From contig DJEL01000056.1 of NCBI GenBank assembly GCA_002432425.1, positions 1 to 64,000 on the forward strand: a stretch of 64,000 nt of DNA, given 5' to 3'. A model generated the notes under the pieces. It was not told the DNA's origin. It saw nothing but the letters and a program-made list of their open reading frames with translations, and ran no database searches. Source of the DNA: Lachnospiraceae bacterium UBA5899 (GTDB taxonomy: Bacteria > Bacillota > Clostridia > Lachnospirales > Lachnospiraceae). This document shows positions 26,221-34,961 of this stretch, piece by piece (the first letter of the stretch is position 1; every line of letters begins with the position of its first letter). Made by a program: the position numbers and the translations under genes.

Positions 26221-27819
26221 TTACTGATTGCGTCCGAATTCGGAAAGCTCCAGTCCCGGGTTTCTGTCCAGTGTCATACCCACACTCCAGGAGTTGACAA
26301 ACAGAAGTAAGGGATTGCCCTTCAAATCCTGAATCTTCTTCATATCCGATGTACCGGTCAGCTTCTGTAAATCAATATCCTTGTTTTCAATCCAGCGGAT
26401 ATGCTCATAGGGAAGCGGCTCCAAGCGGATTTCCACATTGTATTCGTTGTTCAGGCGGTACTTTAAGACGTCAAACTGCAGAACGCCTACCACACCCACG
26501 ATGATTTCTTCCATACCGGTGTTGTATTCCTGGAAAATCTGGATGGTGCCTTCCTGGGCAATCTGGGAAACGCCCTTGATGAACTGCTTTCTCTTCATAG
26601 TATCCACCTGACGCACTCTGGCAAAATGCTCCGGTGCGAAAGTGGGAATGCCTTCGTATTTAAATTTCTGTTTCGGCATGCACAGGGTATCGCCGATGGA
26701 GAAAATACCCGGGTCGAATACGCCGATAATGTCGCCCGCGTATGCCTCGTCCAAAATCTTCCGTTCGTCCGCCATAATCTGCTGGGGCTGGGAAAGACGC
26801 ATGACCTTATCGCCCTGCACATGGCGTACTTCCATGTTGGCGTCAAACTTGCCGGAGCAGATACGCATAAAGGCTATTCTGTCCCGGTGCGCCTTGTTCA
26901 TGTTCGCCTGGATTTTAAAGACAAAGGCGGAAAAATCATTTTCCACGGGGTCAATCAGTCCGATGTCCGCTTTCCGGGGCAGCGGTGTGGTTGTCATTTT
27001 TAAGAAATGCTGCAGGAAATCCTCCACGCCGAAGTTTGTCAGGGCAGAACCGAAGAATACCGGTGTCAAATCGCCGCTTCTTACTTCATCCAAATCAAAT
27101 TCCGCGCTGGCGCCGTCCAAAAGCTCGATTTCTTCCATGAGCTTGTCCGCTGCCGCCTGTCCGATGACGGATACAAGCTTGTCCGTATCGGCTGCGTCAA
27201 TCTCGGTTGCAATACCTTCCTTCGTACCTTTTTCGGTATCGGAATAGGTAAAGACTTTATTTTTCTCTCTGTCAAATACACCCTTGAAATTTTTACCGGA
27301 ACCGATGGGCCAGTTGACCGGACAGGTGGCTATTCCCAGCTCCTTCTCGATTTCGTCCAGCAAATCAAAGGTATCGTTGGCATCCCTGTCCATCTTGTTG
27401 ATAAAGGTAAAAATAGGTATCTTTCTCATGACGCAGACCTTGAACAGCTTTCTGGTCTGTGCCTCCACACCCTTGGAAGCATCGATGACCATGACGGCTG
27501 AGTCCGCCGCCATCAGGGTACGGTAGGTATCTTCCGAGAAGTCCTGATGTCCCGGTGTATCCAGAATGTTGATGCAGAATCCGCCGTATTCAAACTGCAG
27601 TACCGAAGAAGTTACAGAAATACCTCTTTCCTTTTCGATTTCCATCCAGTCGCTGACCGCATGTCTGGCTGTTGCCTTTCCCTTTACGCTTCCCGCCAGA
27701 TTGATGGCTCCGCCGTAAAGCAAAAATTTCTCCGTCAGGGTCGTCTTCCCTGCATCGGGGTGCGAAATAATCGCAAAAGTTCGTCGTCTGTTTATTTCCT
27801 CTGCTACTGAAGCTGCCAC
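26221..27819 (-). CDS. prfC: Peptide chain release factor 3
   Basis: A translational GTPase of about 532 residues. G1 is 'ISHPDAGKTTLTEKF', followed by 'WMEIEKERGISVTSS', G3 'ILDTPGHQDFSEDTYR' and G4 'INKMDRDAND', then EF-G-like domains. The 'ISHPDAGKTT' P-loop is diagnostic of RF3. It recycles RF1/RF2 after peptide release. An ATG at 27828 directly abuts the GGAGG, so the GTG three codons later (27819), with nine-base spacing, is the better start. It lies between deoB and the transglutaminase gene. Confidence 0.95.
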   Translation of the reverse strand: MAASVAEEINRRRTFAIISHPDAGKTTLTEKFLLYGGAINLAGSVKGKATARHAVSDWMEIEKERGISVTSSVLQFEYGGFCINILDTPGHQDFSEDTYRTLMAADSAVMVIDASKGVEAQTRKLFKVCVMRKIPIFTFINKMDRDANDTFDLLDEIEKELGIATCPVNWPIGSGKNFKGVFDREKNKVFTYSDTEKGTKEGIATEIDAADTDKLVSVIGQAAADKLMEEIELLDGASAEFDLDEVRSGDLTPVFFGSALTNFGVEDFLQHFLKMTTTPLPRKADIGLIDPVENDFSAFVFKIQANMNKAHRDRIAFMRICSGKFDANMEVRHVQGDKVMRLSQPQQIMADERKILDEAYAGDIIGVFDPGIFSIGDTLCMPKQKFKYEGIPTFAPEHFARVRQVDTMKRKQFIKGVSQIAQEGTIQIFQEYNTGMEEIIVGVVGVLQFDVLKYRLNNEYNVEIRLEPLPYEHIRWIENKDIDLQKLTGTSDMKKIQDLKGNPLLLFVNSWSVGMTLDRNPGLELSEFGRNQ

Positions 27820-27863
27820 AGCTTTCATCCTCCAAATCTTAACTTACTGCACATGTTCCGTGC

Positions 27864-29018
27864 TTACCTTAAAATGCCCTCTCCCGTGAAGCCGGGCACA
27901 ATGTCAAAATATTGTAACACAGATGCACCAATATCTGCAAATGTTTTTCTCGTTCCCAGATTGCCCGGCGCCACCGGCTTTCCGTACATGACAAAGGGCG
28001 TATATTCCCTGGTGTGGTCCGTGGTCTTTAAGTAACCGGGGTCACAGCCGTGGTCCGCCGTTATCATCAGCACGTCCTCATCCCGCATTTTCGCCATGAT
28101 TTCCGGCAATCTGCCGTCAAAATAGGAAAGTGCTTTCGCATAGCCGTCAATGTCCCTCCGGTGTCCGTAAAGCATATCAAAATCCACTAAATTGATAAAG
28201 CAGATGCCTTCAAAATCCTTGTCGAGATATTCCAAGGTTCTCTCAATGCCCTCGGCATTTCCGCTCGTAAATACATGCTCCGAGATACCGCTTCCGGCAA
28301 AAATGTCAAAAATCTTGCCCACGGCAATGGTATCTTTTCCGTGCGCCTGCAGGATATTTAATATGGTATCCCCGGGCGGCTCCAGTGAAAAATCATGCCG
28401 CCTCGGTGTACGGGTATAATTGCCGTTTTCCCCGGTAAAGGGTCTGGCGATGACTCTGCCCACGCCGTGCTTTCCGGTCAGGATTTTTCTCGCCATCCGG
28501 CAGTATTCGTAAAGCTGCTCCACCGGCACCACATCCTCATGGGCGGCAATCTGGAACACGCTGTCCGCAGATGTGTAAACAATTAAATCGCCCGTTTTGA
28601 CATGCTCGTCGCCGTATACTTTAATGACTTCCGTACCGGAATACGGCTTGTTGCACAAAACACCTCTGCCGGTTGCCTTCTTAAACGCATCCAGCACCTC
28701 CTTTGGAAATCCGTCCGGATAAGTGGGCAGGGGAGTCGGGGAATAAATACCGGCTATCTCCCAGTGTCCGATGGTAGTATCTTTGCCCATGGAAGCTTCC
28801 GTCATACGTGCCACCCGGCCCGTTATATCCGTTACCTTACTTTCTACCGATGTGCCTTCTATCTGAAAAAGTCCCAATTTTTCCATGTTTGGCATAGAAA
28901 AATAAGGACTTTTCGATACTGTACCCAAGGTATCCACACCGTAGTCTCCAAACTTTTCCGCATCCGGCATCTGTCCGATTCCAAAGCTGTCCAGTACGAT
29001 TAAAAATACTCTCTTCAT
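27864..29018 (-). CDS. deoB: Phosphopentomutase
   Basis: A 384-residue alkaline-phosphatase-superfamily mutase interconverting (deoxy)ribose-1- and -5-phosphate. Motifs are the N-terminal metal/nucleophile region 'IVLDSFGIGQMPDAEKFGD', 'GKDTTIGHWEIAG', 'DFDMLYGHRRD' and 'LMITADHGCDPGY'. It serves nucleoside salvage and catabolism; no deoC, deoA or pup gene accompanies it. Its position between spoIIIAH and prfC departs from the usual clostridial order, where spoIIIAH is followed directly by asp23 or acc genes. Confidence 0.96.
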   Translation of the reverse strand: MKRVFLIVLDSFGIGQMPDAEKFGDYGVDTLGTVSKSPYFSMPNMEKLGLFQIEGTSVESKVTDITGRVARMTEASMGKDTTIGHWEIAGIYSPTPLPTYPDGFPKEVLDAFKKATGRGVLCNKPYSGTEVIKVYGDEHVKTGDLIVYTSADSVFQIAAHEDVVPVEQLYEYCRMARKILTGKHGVGRVIARPFTGENGNYTRTPRRHDFSLEPPGDTILNILQAHGKDTIAVGKIFDIFAGSGISEHVFTSGNAEGIERTLEYLDKDFEGICFINLVDFDMLYGHRRDIDGYAKALSYFDGRLPEIMAKMRDEDVLMITADHGCDPGYLKTTDHTREYTPFVMYGKPVAPGNLGTRKTFADIGASVLQYFDIVPGFTGEGILR

Positions 29019-29068
29019 CTCATCCGTCCTTCCTGTCGTTTCTTTTGTTTATCTTACCACATATCCTT

Positions 29069-29875
29069 TTACTCTACAACTGTACTGATTATGATATTTT
29101 CTGCCGGAATTCCGGCTTTTCTTTTCACAATATCTTCAATCTGGGCTCTCTGGGCATCCGTCAGTTCCAGCGCATTTACCACCACATCGGCACCGTCTCC
29201 GCTGATGCTTACCACCACGCCGTCAAAGCCTTTTGCCTGCAGTAAAATTTCCGCACCCAGTTCCTTTTCTGCCACATTTGTCATCTGTACCATGGTCTGT
29301 ACGGCTTCCTGCTTCTGCTCATCGCTTAAGGCGGTACTGTTGATGATTTCCATCAGGGTTTCTTTGTTTTTGGCTCTCACCTGCTCCTTCAGAAGCTTTG
29401 CTTCGGAAAGCACTGCCACGGAGGAATTGGACGTGAATACGGCTTCTCCGGGAATTTCGCCCTGCTCCGGTGTCACGTAGGAGCCGTCCGCCTGTTCGAG
29501 TCCTGCTTCCGCATCCGCACCGCTTAATGCCAGGTCGTTTTCCGCACCGCTTAATGCCAAATCATTTTCCGCAAGCGCCAGGTCTTCTTCCGATAAATCT
29601 TCCAAATCCGTATCCAGACTTTCGATTTCCACATAGTCTCCGTTTGCCGCCGCATCGTCCGTAAGTCCCATGATGTCGTTCAGGGAATAGTCATCGTTTA
29701 CCACACCGTCCGTCAGGCTGCCTGCTTCCTCGTTGGTGATTTCTCCGTTTGCGGAAGTGGGCACATAATCTTCCCTGGACAGATTTTTTCCGGTAAACTG
29801 TAAGTATCCTGCTACCGCAATCATAATGGCAAGTGCAGTAATCATCAGTTGATTTTTTTTAAGTATGTTTTTCAC
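29069..29875 (-). CDS. spoIIIAH: Stage III sporulation protein SpoIIIAH
   Basis: About 268 residues from the GTG at 29875, which has AGGGGAG six bases upstream; an ATG 15 codons earlier lacks such a site. It has one N-terminal membrane segment ('QLMITALAIMIAVAGYLQF'), an acidic low-complexity middle with a duplicated 'ENDLALSGA' unit, and the C-terminal YscJ-like domain ('LKEQVRAKNKETLMEIINS', 'VVVNALELTDAQRAQIEDIV'). SpoIIIAH pairs with SpoIIQ across the intermembrane space to form the mother-cell/forespore channel. No spoIIQ is in the window. Confidence 0.94.
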   Translation of the reverse strand: MKNILKKNQLMITALAIMIAVAGYLQFTGKNLSREDYVPTSANGEITNEEAGSLTDGVVNDDYSLNDIMGLTDDAAANGDYVEIESLDTDLEDLSEEDLALAENDLALSGAENDLALSGADAEAGLEQADGSYVTPEQGEIPGEAVFTSNSSVAVLSEAKLLKEQVRAKNKETLMEIINSTALSDEQKQEAVQTMVQMTNVAEKELGAEILLQAKGFDGVVVSISGDGADVVVNALELTDAQRAQIEDIVKRKAGIPAENIIISTVVE

Positions 29876-29997
29876 GTCATTCTCCCCTTCACTAAACTTT
29901 CGGTTTTCTACCTGTTTCATTATATTAAGCTTTTCTATTCTCTATGCATACGTGTCTTATTTTACACACAGAACTTTCGTGAGGTGCTCTCCCCGGG

Positions 29998-30645
29998 TTA
30001 CCCTGCCTTCAGCACTTTTACCCGGTGGGCTTCCACGCCGAACAGTATCTGCACAGCCTCCGATAAATTTTTACTCACTTCCCCGTTGCCGGCTCCTTCC
30101 GCCACCACGACCACGCCCTCCACACTGGGGCTTAAGGTTTTGACCACATAGGGTTCTTCATAGCCGTTCCCCTTCCGGTAAACCGTTGCATCCTCCGTGG
30201 CAAATTCGCTCACCATCCGGCTGCCGCCCTGGCTGTCCTGCTCCGATGTCTGGGAACGCGTCACCGGCATATCCTTCTCCACAACCTGTTCCGAAGACGC
30301 CCGAAGGGTAATCATCACCTTCACCTGTCCGGCACCGCTTACCCCGGAAAGAAGGCTTTCCGCTTTTGCTTCCATTTCCTTTATATACTGCTCCTGCTCC
30401 CACACATAGCCAGTCCCGGTGCTCCCACCCGTTCCGCTTGTGGTTGTTTCACCATCGTTTATACCTGTGTTTTTAGTTTGATAACTGTTGTTATTATTGT
30501 TGCCTGATGTGCTTTTTCCGCCGGTTCCCGCCGTATCCACCGGAATGGCTATTACCATGAGCAGCACGCCTAACAGTACGATAACCAGAAGATTATTCTT
30601 ATTTTTCAGGAATTTCACTATGGACTCTTTACGGATTTCCTTCAT
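29998..30645 (-). CDS. spoIIIAG: Stage III sporulation protein SpoIIIAG
   Basis: A 215-residue protein with one N-terminal membrane helix ('LLVIVLLGVLLMVIAI'), a flexible Gly/Ser/Asn/Thr-rich linker (about 45-80) and a C-terminal ring-forming RBM domain ('LSGVSGAGQVKVMITLRAS', 'TLSPSVEGVVVVAEGAG', 'EAVQILFGVEAHRVKVL'). SpoIIIAG forms a large ring like EscJ/PrgK of type III secretion in the feeding-tube complex. Its start overlaps spoIIIAF by 17 bases. Confidence 0.94.
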   Translation of the reverse strand: MKEIRKESIVKFLKNKNNLLVIVLLGVLLMVIAIPVDTAGTGGKSTSGNNNNNSYQTKNTGINDGETTTSGTGGSTGTGYVWEQEQYIKEMEAKAESLLSGVSGAGQVKVMITLRASSEQVVEKDMPVTRSQTSEQDSQGGSRMVSEFATEDATVYRKGNGYEEPYVVKTLSPSVEGVVVVAEGAGNGEVSKNLSEAVQILFGVEAHRVKVLKAG

Positions 30646-31030
30646 GCACCTTCACCTCGATTTCTACGTTTTCTATGGGAGCGGGAGTTTCTGTGTTATT
30701 TTCACCGTATATATTATTAAGTTTCGATTTAATTTCTCTTGTATAGATTTCCTGCCGTTTTTCTTCTGATAAATCACATATGTAATTTATTTGCATCATA
30801 TCTTCCTGCATCATTTCTTCATACCCGGCAAGACTCTGCGAAAAAGCCGTTTCGTCCGTCTGCCCGAATAGCTTCAGAAGCGGCATCATGAACAGAGTCA
30901 GCGCCATCAGGTGCACAATAAATTTCAGATACTTTTCATACATGCCGTTCGGTTTGAGATGCAGGATAAGCTGTGCCCCTATTAAGAAAACACTTGCTTT
31001 TTTTATGACCGAAAAGATTTCATCGCCCAT
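30629..31030 (-). CDS. spoIIIAF: Stage III sporulation protein SpoIIIAF
   Basis: A 133-residue protein with two N-terminal membrane helices ('VFLIGAQLILHLKPNGMYEKYLKFIVHLMALTLFM' region) and a short soluble C-terminal domain carrying 'VENVEIEVKVHEG'. It sits between spoIIIAE and spoIIIAG, as in all intact operons. It is shorter than the Bacillus protein but keeps the same layout. Confidence 0.9.
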   Translation of the reverse strand: MGDEIFSVIKKASVFLIGAQLILHLKPNGMYEKYLKFIVHLMALTLFMMPLLKLFGQTDETAFSQSLAGYEEMMQEDMMQINYICDLSEEKRQEIYTREIKSKLNNIYGENNTETPAPIENVEIEVKVHEGNP

Positions 31031-31071
31031 TTTCCACGCCTTTCTTTATACATTTCCACGCCTCTTTTCTT

Positions 31072-32130
31072 TCACCGGTTTGTGGTGAATGCCGCCACGG
31101 ATATGGTTATCATAAATAACAAAAAAGAAGTTCCCGCAGTCTGGAACAGCAGCCGTCCGGCATTGCCCACCCTGTCGGCACAGGTACTCATCCTTTTGTC
31201 ACTGACAAGTCCCATGAAAGCTCCCGCCGCTTTTAGGACAAACGCCGTCAGAAGCAGCTTGCAAAGAGGCGGCAGGGCTATGGCAATCAGCAAAAGCAGC
31301 GCCGCAAAGCCGATGCCGTTTTTTATAATAACAGCCGCTCCGAATGCCATATCCACCACGCTGTCCGTCACTTCTCCCACTCCCGGAATGGCGGAGAGCC
31401 CCTTTTGCAACAGCCCTGTTTTGGCACTGTCAATCGCCGGGGTAAGCAGGGACTGCAGGGTACTGATACCCGCCACAATACCAAGAGATGCTTTCAATAA
31501 AAACCGTATCATTTTTTCCATGCCTCTTTCCAAAAGAGTCAGTCTTTCCTCCGACAGGCACCCGTTTAAGACCGACAGAAGCATATAGCTGTTAATAAGA
31601 GGCATCAACAGGGTCAGCAGTACTTTTTCTACCAGAAAGATAATCAACAGGATAATCTGATACCCCGCCCCCGCCGTCATGGTTCCCGTGGCAATGCCCA
31701 CCGATAAAAAATAAGCGGGGATAAACACCTGTATAAACGCCACAATATTTTGAATTGCCTCCGCCGCCGTATGCGCTGCACTGAAAAAACACTTCATCAG
31801 AACCGCCGCCATATACAGATACAGAAAATAAAAACCGGCATCCGCCACCTGATGTTTATCAAAAATACGGATAAAATGGGAAATAAGCGCCGCCCCGATA
31901 CCCATCAGCAACAGGAGCAGAAACGTATTTTTTAAGGATGCAAGGTCCGTTATCACACTGCCGAAGGTCATCTGCACCACACCTGCCAGCGCCCCTTTTA
32001 TATCTCCCGTGAAAGCCTGTTTCAGCAGCGTTTCCAGGTCAATCTGCAGGGTTGGGAAAAGCTCCCCCAACTGCGCTTCTATGCCGTCCATCCCATATTC
32101 CCGAAAAATGCTGTCCATATCCATTTCCAT
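31072..32130 (-). CDS. spoIIIAE: Stage III sporulation protein SpoIIIAE
   Basis: A 352-residue polytopic protein with 'IDLETLLKQAFTGDIKGALAG' near the N-terminus, then about eight hydrophobic segments and 'GLSAIPGVGEVTDSVVDMAFG'. It belongs to the SpoIIIA channel and is the largest membrane component, with a type-III-secretion-like role proposed. The start at 32130 has TAGGAG at 7 bases. It lacks the N-terminal signal sequence of Bacillus SpoIIIAE, and there is no room for one, since spoIIIAD ends 10 bases upstream. Confidence 0.93.
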   Translation of the reverse strand: MEMDMDSIFREYGMDGIEAQLGELFPTLQIDLETLLKQAFTGDIKGALAGVVQMTFGSVITDLASLKNTFLLLLLMGIGAALISHFIRIFDKHQVADAGFYFLYLYMAAVLMKCFFSAAHTAAEAIQNIVAFIQVFIPAYFLSVGIATGTMTAGAGYQIILLIIFLVEKVLLTLLMPLINSYMLLSVLNGCLSEERLTLLERGMEKMIRFLLKASLGIVAGISTLQSLLTPAIDSAKTGLLQKGLSAIPGVGEVTDSVVDMAFGAAVIIKNGIGFAALLLLIAIALPPLCKLLLTAFVLKAAGAFMGLVSDKRMSTCADRVGNAGRLLFQTAGTSFLLFMITISVAAFTTNR

Positions 32131-32139
32131 GGCATTCTC

Positions 32140-32526
32140 CTATACAAAATTCTGGATTTGTTCCATCACCGCAAACAGAATGGGAAGACCCGCAAAAATA
32201 ACGGACAGTTTTCCCAGAATTTCTATCTGTCCTGCCACGGAACCGTATCCGGCATCCCTGCAGATGCCCGAAGCAAACTCACAGATATAAGTAATACCGA
32301 TGACCTTCATCAGAGTAGCCAGATACCCGCCCTCGTCCGACCAGATATCCTGCACAATCCGGTACTTGTCCAGCATGGAAGTTAAAAAACGCATGGTGTA
32401 ACCGAAAATCAGAATGGCGCACACACAGCCTATGTAAAAGGAGTATTCCGGCTTCCGGTTCTTAAACTGCATGGCAAGAACCGCACATAAAATACCGCTG
32501 ACCGCAATCTTTGTAATCTCTATCAT
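32140..32526 (-). CDS. spoIIIAD: Stage III sporulation protein SpoIIIAD
   Basis: A 128-residue protein with three to four membrane helices ('IAVSGILCAVLAMQFKN', 'FYIGCVCAILIFGYTM', 'FAGLPILFAVMEQIQNF') and 'KVIGITYICEFASGICRDAGY', a SpoIIIAC/AD family signature. It belongs to the mother-cell part of the SpoIIIA complex and lies directly before spoIIIAE. Confidence 0.93.
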   Translation of the reverse strand: MIEITKIAVSGILCAVLAMQFKNRKPEYSFYIGCVCAILIFGYTMRFLTSMLDKYRIVQDIWSDEGGYLATLMKVIGITYICEFASGICRDAGYGSVAGQIEILGKLSVIFAGLPILFAVMEQIQNFV

Positions 32527-32546
32527 TTTCCTACCTATCCCGCCTT

Positions 32547-32741
32547 CTACAGGGAAAACAATGCCTGTATATTGGTAAACAGTTCATAAATATACGGCAC
32601 AATCCAGGAAATCACCAGGATAAGCCCCGCCAGACTTACTAAAAAAGCCTGCTCTTCCCTGCCGCTGTGCTTCAATATCTGACTTAATATGGTAACTAAA
32701 ATTCCCACTGCCGCAATCTTAAAAATCAATCCAATACTCAT
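32547..32741 (-). CDS. spoIIIAC: Stage III sporulation protein SpoIIIAC
   Basis: A 64-residue protein of two membrane helices with the family pattern 'LIFKIAAVGILVTILSQILKHSGREEQAFL', close in length to Bacillus SpoIIIAC (about 68). It is related to SpoIIIAD and lies between spoIIIAB and spoIIIAD. Confidence 0.93.
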   Translation of the reverse strand: MSIGLIFKIAAVGILVTILSQILKHSGREEQAFLVSLAGLILVISWIVPYIYELFTNIQALFSL

Positions 32742-32755
32742 TCTGACGCTCCTCC

Positions 32756-33274
32756 TTACAACAGAACAATAATCAGGAAAAGCCCTCCCATGATACCAAG
32801 TCCCGTTGCCAATTTCCCCTGCTGCAGTACATTTTGCTCCCGAATCCTGCGTGCCTCCTTTATGGCGTCCCGATGTCCTTCCATGACTCTCACCTGCATC
32901 TGCCAGTCCTTTAACCCCTTAACCTTCGCAAAGAAAAGGAAACTTTCTTTTTCCTCTTTCGTAAGCGGCATCTTCTGCAATAGAACGGCAAAAGCCTCTT
33001 CCCAACAGGCGGAAAAATCCCTTCCGTCCTCTTTTTGCAAAAGCTTTCCTACCGAAAGCATGGTGCCCCGAAACGGCTCTTCCGTCTTTTCCGCTATCAT
33101 AAACAGGCATTCATGCAGCGTGGATTTTCCGTATCGGACCTCACTGATAAAAAGGTCCAGTATTTTTTCCATAGTCTTAAGAAGCCGGATGCTCTCGTAA
33201 TACCTTGTCCGATAAAAAAGTCCCAGCGCCGTACAGCCTGAAAAAATCAAAATTGCTCCGAAAAGCCGCAGCAT
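32756..33274 (-). CDS. spoIIIAB: Stage III sporulation protein SpoIIIAB
   Basis: A 172-residue protein with N- and C-terminal membrane helices bracketing a GspF-like helical domain ('LLKTMEKILDLFISEVRYGKSTLHEC', 'LPLTKEEKESFLFFAKVKGL'-type core), ending 'GIMGGLFLIIVLL'. It is thought to anchor the SpoIIIAA ATPase at the membrane. The start is 28 bases inside the 3' end of spoIIIAA, suggesting coupling. Confidence 0.92.
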   Translation of the reverse strand: MLRLFGAILIFSGCTALGLFYRTRYYESIRLLKTMEKILDLFISEVRYGKSTLHECLFMIAEKTEEPFRGTMLSVGKLLQKEDGRDFSACWEEAFAVLLQKMPLTKEEKESFLFFAKVKGLKDWQMQVRVMEGHRDAIKEARRIREQNVLQQGKLATGLGIMGGLFLIIVLL

Positions 33275-34212
33275 ATTTCCCCATCCTTTCCGTAAACCGC
33301 CTTTATCTTCGGATGCCCCTGTTGTTTCCAGAGCACCACAAACCGTTCAAAGACCTTTTCCTGCAGAAGTTCCCGCATATACGTCTTTTCCTGCAGGGAA
33401 AGCCTGTCTTCGCCGTGAATGGTTGCCAGAATGTTGCACCCACATGCCGACACCTTCCGGATGGCATCCACATCCTCCCTGCCGCCGATTTCGTCTATGG
33501 CGATTAAAGAGGGTGCCATGGAACGTACCAGCATCATCATGCCATGCACCTTCGGGCAGGCATCCAGAATGTCCGTCCGGATACCCACATCATTTTGCGG
33601 TATTCCCAGATAGCTTCCGGCGATTTCGCTTCGTTCATCGACCACGCCCACGGAAACACCCCCTCCGTACAAATTGCCGTCCGAAATCTGCCTGACCAGG
33701 TCCCGTAAAAGTGTGGTTTTTCCGCACCCAGGCGGAGAAATCAGCAGTGTATTGCATATTTTTTGCTGCCGGTACAGATACGGAATAACCGGGTCTGCGG
33801 CTCCCTTCTTTTCATGGGAAACACGGATATTCAGGCTCCCCGGATGCTTTAAGGTGCGAAGGCTGCCATCCGTTTCCATGACAGCCTGTCCGCATATCCC
33901 GACCCGGTGTCCTCCCGATACGCTGATAAATCCCTGCCTCATTTCGTCCTCAAAGGCGTAAAGAGAATCCTTGCAAATCTGGTTTAGCATATCCCGCAGT
34001 TGTTCTTCCCCGATGCACCGGGCATCTTCTTTTCTTTTCGTAAGACCGCCGTCTTTTCCGAAGAAAAATTCTCCTCTATGTAATTTTAAGATAATGGGTT
34101 TGTCCACCCTGAGGCGGATTTCTTCCAGTTCCCCATATAAGGTAAGCATCTGTTCTCCTTCCCTGCGAAGGGACGCCGGAAACAAAGCTATCAGACTTTT
34201 TTCTTTGCTCAT
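33247..34212 (-). CDS. spoIIIAA: Stage III sporulation protein SpoIIIAA (ATPase)
   Basis: From the ATG at 34212 (GAGG eight bases upstream) the product is 321 residues. An upstream in-frame extension of 41 codons overlaps the preceding terminator and is rejected. It contains 'GGHRVGICGQAV', Walker A 'LISPPGCGKTTLLRDLVRQ', 'VGVVDERSEIAG' and Walker B 'PSLIAIDEIGG'. It is a type II/IV secretion-like ATPase that energises the SpoIIIA complex in the mother cell. First gene of the eight-gene operon. A minus-strand CATATATT about 25 bases before the start resembles a sigma-E -10, but I see no convincing -35. Confidence 0.93.
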   Translation of the reverse strand: MSKEKSLIALFPASLRREGEQMLTLYGELEEIRLRVDKPIILKLHRGEFFFGKDGGLTKRKEDARCIGEEQLRDMLNQICKDSLYAFEDEMRQGFISVSGGHRVGICGQAVMETDGSLRTLKHPGSLNIRVSHEKKGAADPVIPYLYRQQKICNTLLISPPGCGKTTLLRDLVRQISDGNLYGGGVSVGVVDERSEIAGSYLGIPQNDVGIRTDILDACPKVHGMMMLVRSMAPSLIAIDEIGGREDVDAIRKVSACGCNILATIHGEDRLSLQEKTYMRELLQEKVFERFVVLWKQQGHPKIKAVYGKDGEICCGFSEQF

Positions 34213-34258
34213 TTTACTTTCCTCTCTGCCTACCTCTAATATATGTACAGGCATCAAA

Positions 34259-34286
34259 AAAAGAACCCGCGAATGCGAGTTCTTTT
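34259..34286 (-). terminator. Terminator upstream of spoIIIAA, ending the pnp/lipoprotein transcript
   Basis: Stem AAAAGAAC (34259-34266) with its complement at 34279-34286, extended by an inner CGC/GCG pair, followed on the minus strand by seven T. It lies 24 bases past the lipoprotein stop. Confidence 0.85.
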
Positions 34287-34309
34287 CGGATTTTTGTTTG
34301 ATTGTCTGT

Positions 34310-34927
34310 TTACTCTTCCCAGCCCTGCCATTCAATCCATTCGGATCCGTAAGTGAAGTAATAAACGGAAATGCACTGGATGTCTCCGCTGTCGTCTGTA
34401 TTAACGGAAAGGATTACTACATCGTCCTTGTAAGAGGAGTCTTTGTCGCAGAACCATACGTCTGCCAAATCAGCAGCCGCCATGTTCTTCCAGTTGTTAC
34501 CGTCTTTGTAGAAGCCGATATCCAGCCATGCATTGGCATCGTCATATTCCTTGTAAATCTCTTTTGCGGTTTCGTTGTCGTAATTTATCACTCTGGTATC
34601 ACCGGAGTCATATACGAGCTCCCACATAGCGTTAGCCGGCTTTACCTGAAACTCATTCAGGTATTCATCCATGGAATCTCCTACCTTTAAGCCGCGTGCC
34701 AGTACGAAGGACTCTTCGTAATCCTGGTTGTTGTTGCCGTCAAAGGAGAAGGAATAGGTTTCATCACCGAAAATCATAAAACCGCTGTCTTTGGAAAGGG
34801 TAACGGTTTCTTCCCCTTTCCGGAACTGAAAATCGGAGTCCTTCCAGGTCTTGCTTGCGGGAAGGGAGCACGCACTCAGTACAAGGGAAAGTGCCAGTGC
34901 GGTAACGGCTGCTAATTTCTTTTTCAT
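34310..34927 (-). CDS. Putative lipoprotein of unknown function
   Basis: A 205-residue protein with signal peptide and lipobox 'VLSAC' (Cys20). The mature part is acidic and rich in aromatic residues ('FMIFGDETYSFSFDGNNN', 'WLDIGFYKDGNNW', 'YYFTYGSEWIEWQGWEE'), consistent with a small extracytoplasmic beta fold. I do not recognise a family. It lies 34 bases after pnp and before a strong terminator, so it probably shares the pnp transcript. Confidence 0.8.
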   Translation of the reverse strand: MKKKLAAVTALALSLVLSACSLPASKTWKDSDFQFRKGEETVTLSKDSGFMIFGDETYSFSFDGNNNQDYEESFVLARGLKVGDSMDEYLNEFQVKPANAMWELVYDSGDTRVINYDNETAKEIYKEYDDANAWLDIGFYKDGNNWKNMAAADLADVWFCDKDSSYKDDVVILSVNTDDSGDIQCISVYYFTYGSEWIEWQGWEE

Positions 34928-34961
34928 CTGTTCGTAATCCTTTCTTACTTTTTATAACATT

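Noticed and set aside
34213..34258. Sigma-E promoter for the spoIIIA operon
   Set aside because: CATATATT resembles a sigma-E -10, but no -35 at proper spacing is visible because the preceding terminator fills that position; kept only as a remark.
34213..34335. 41-residue N-terminal extension of SpoIIIAA
   Set aside because: It overlaps the upstream terminator, while GAGG lies well placed before the internal ATG.
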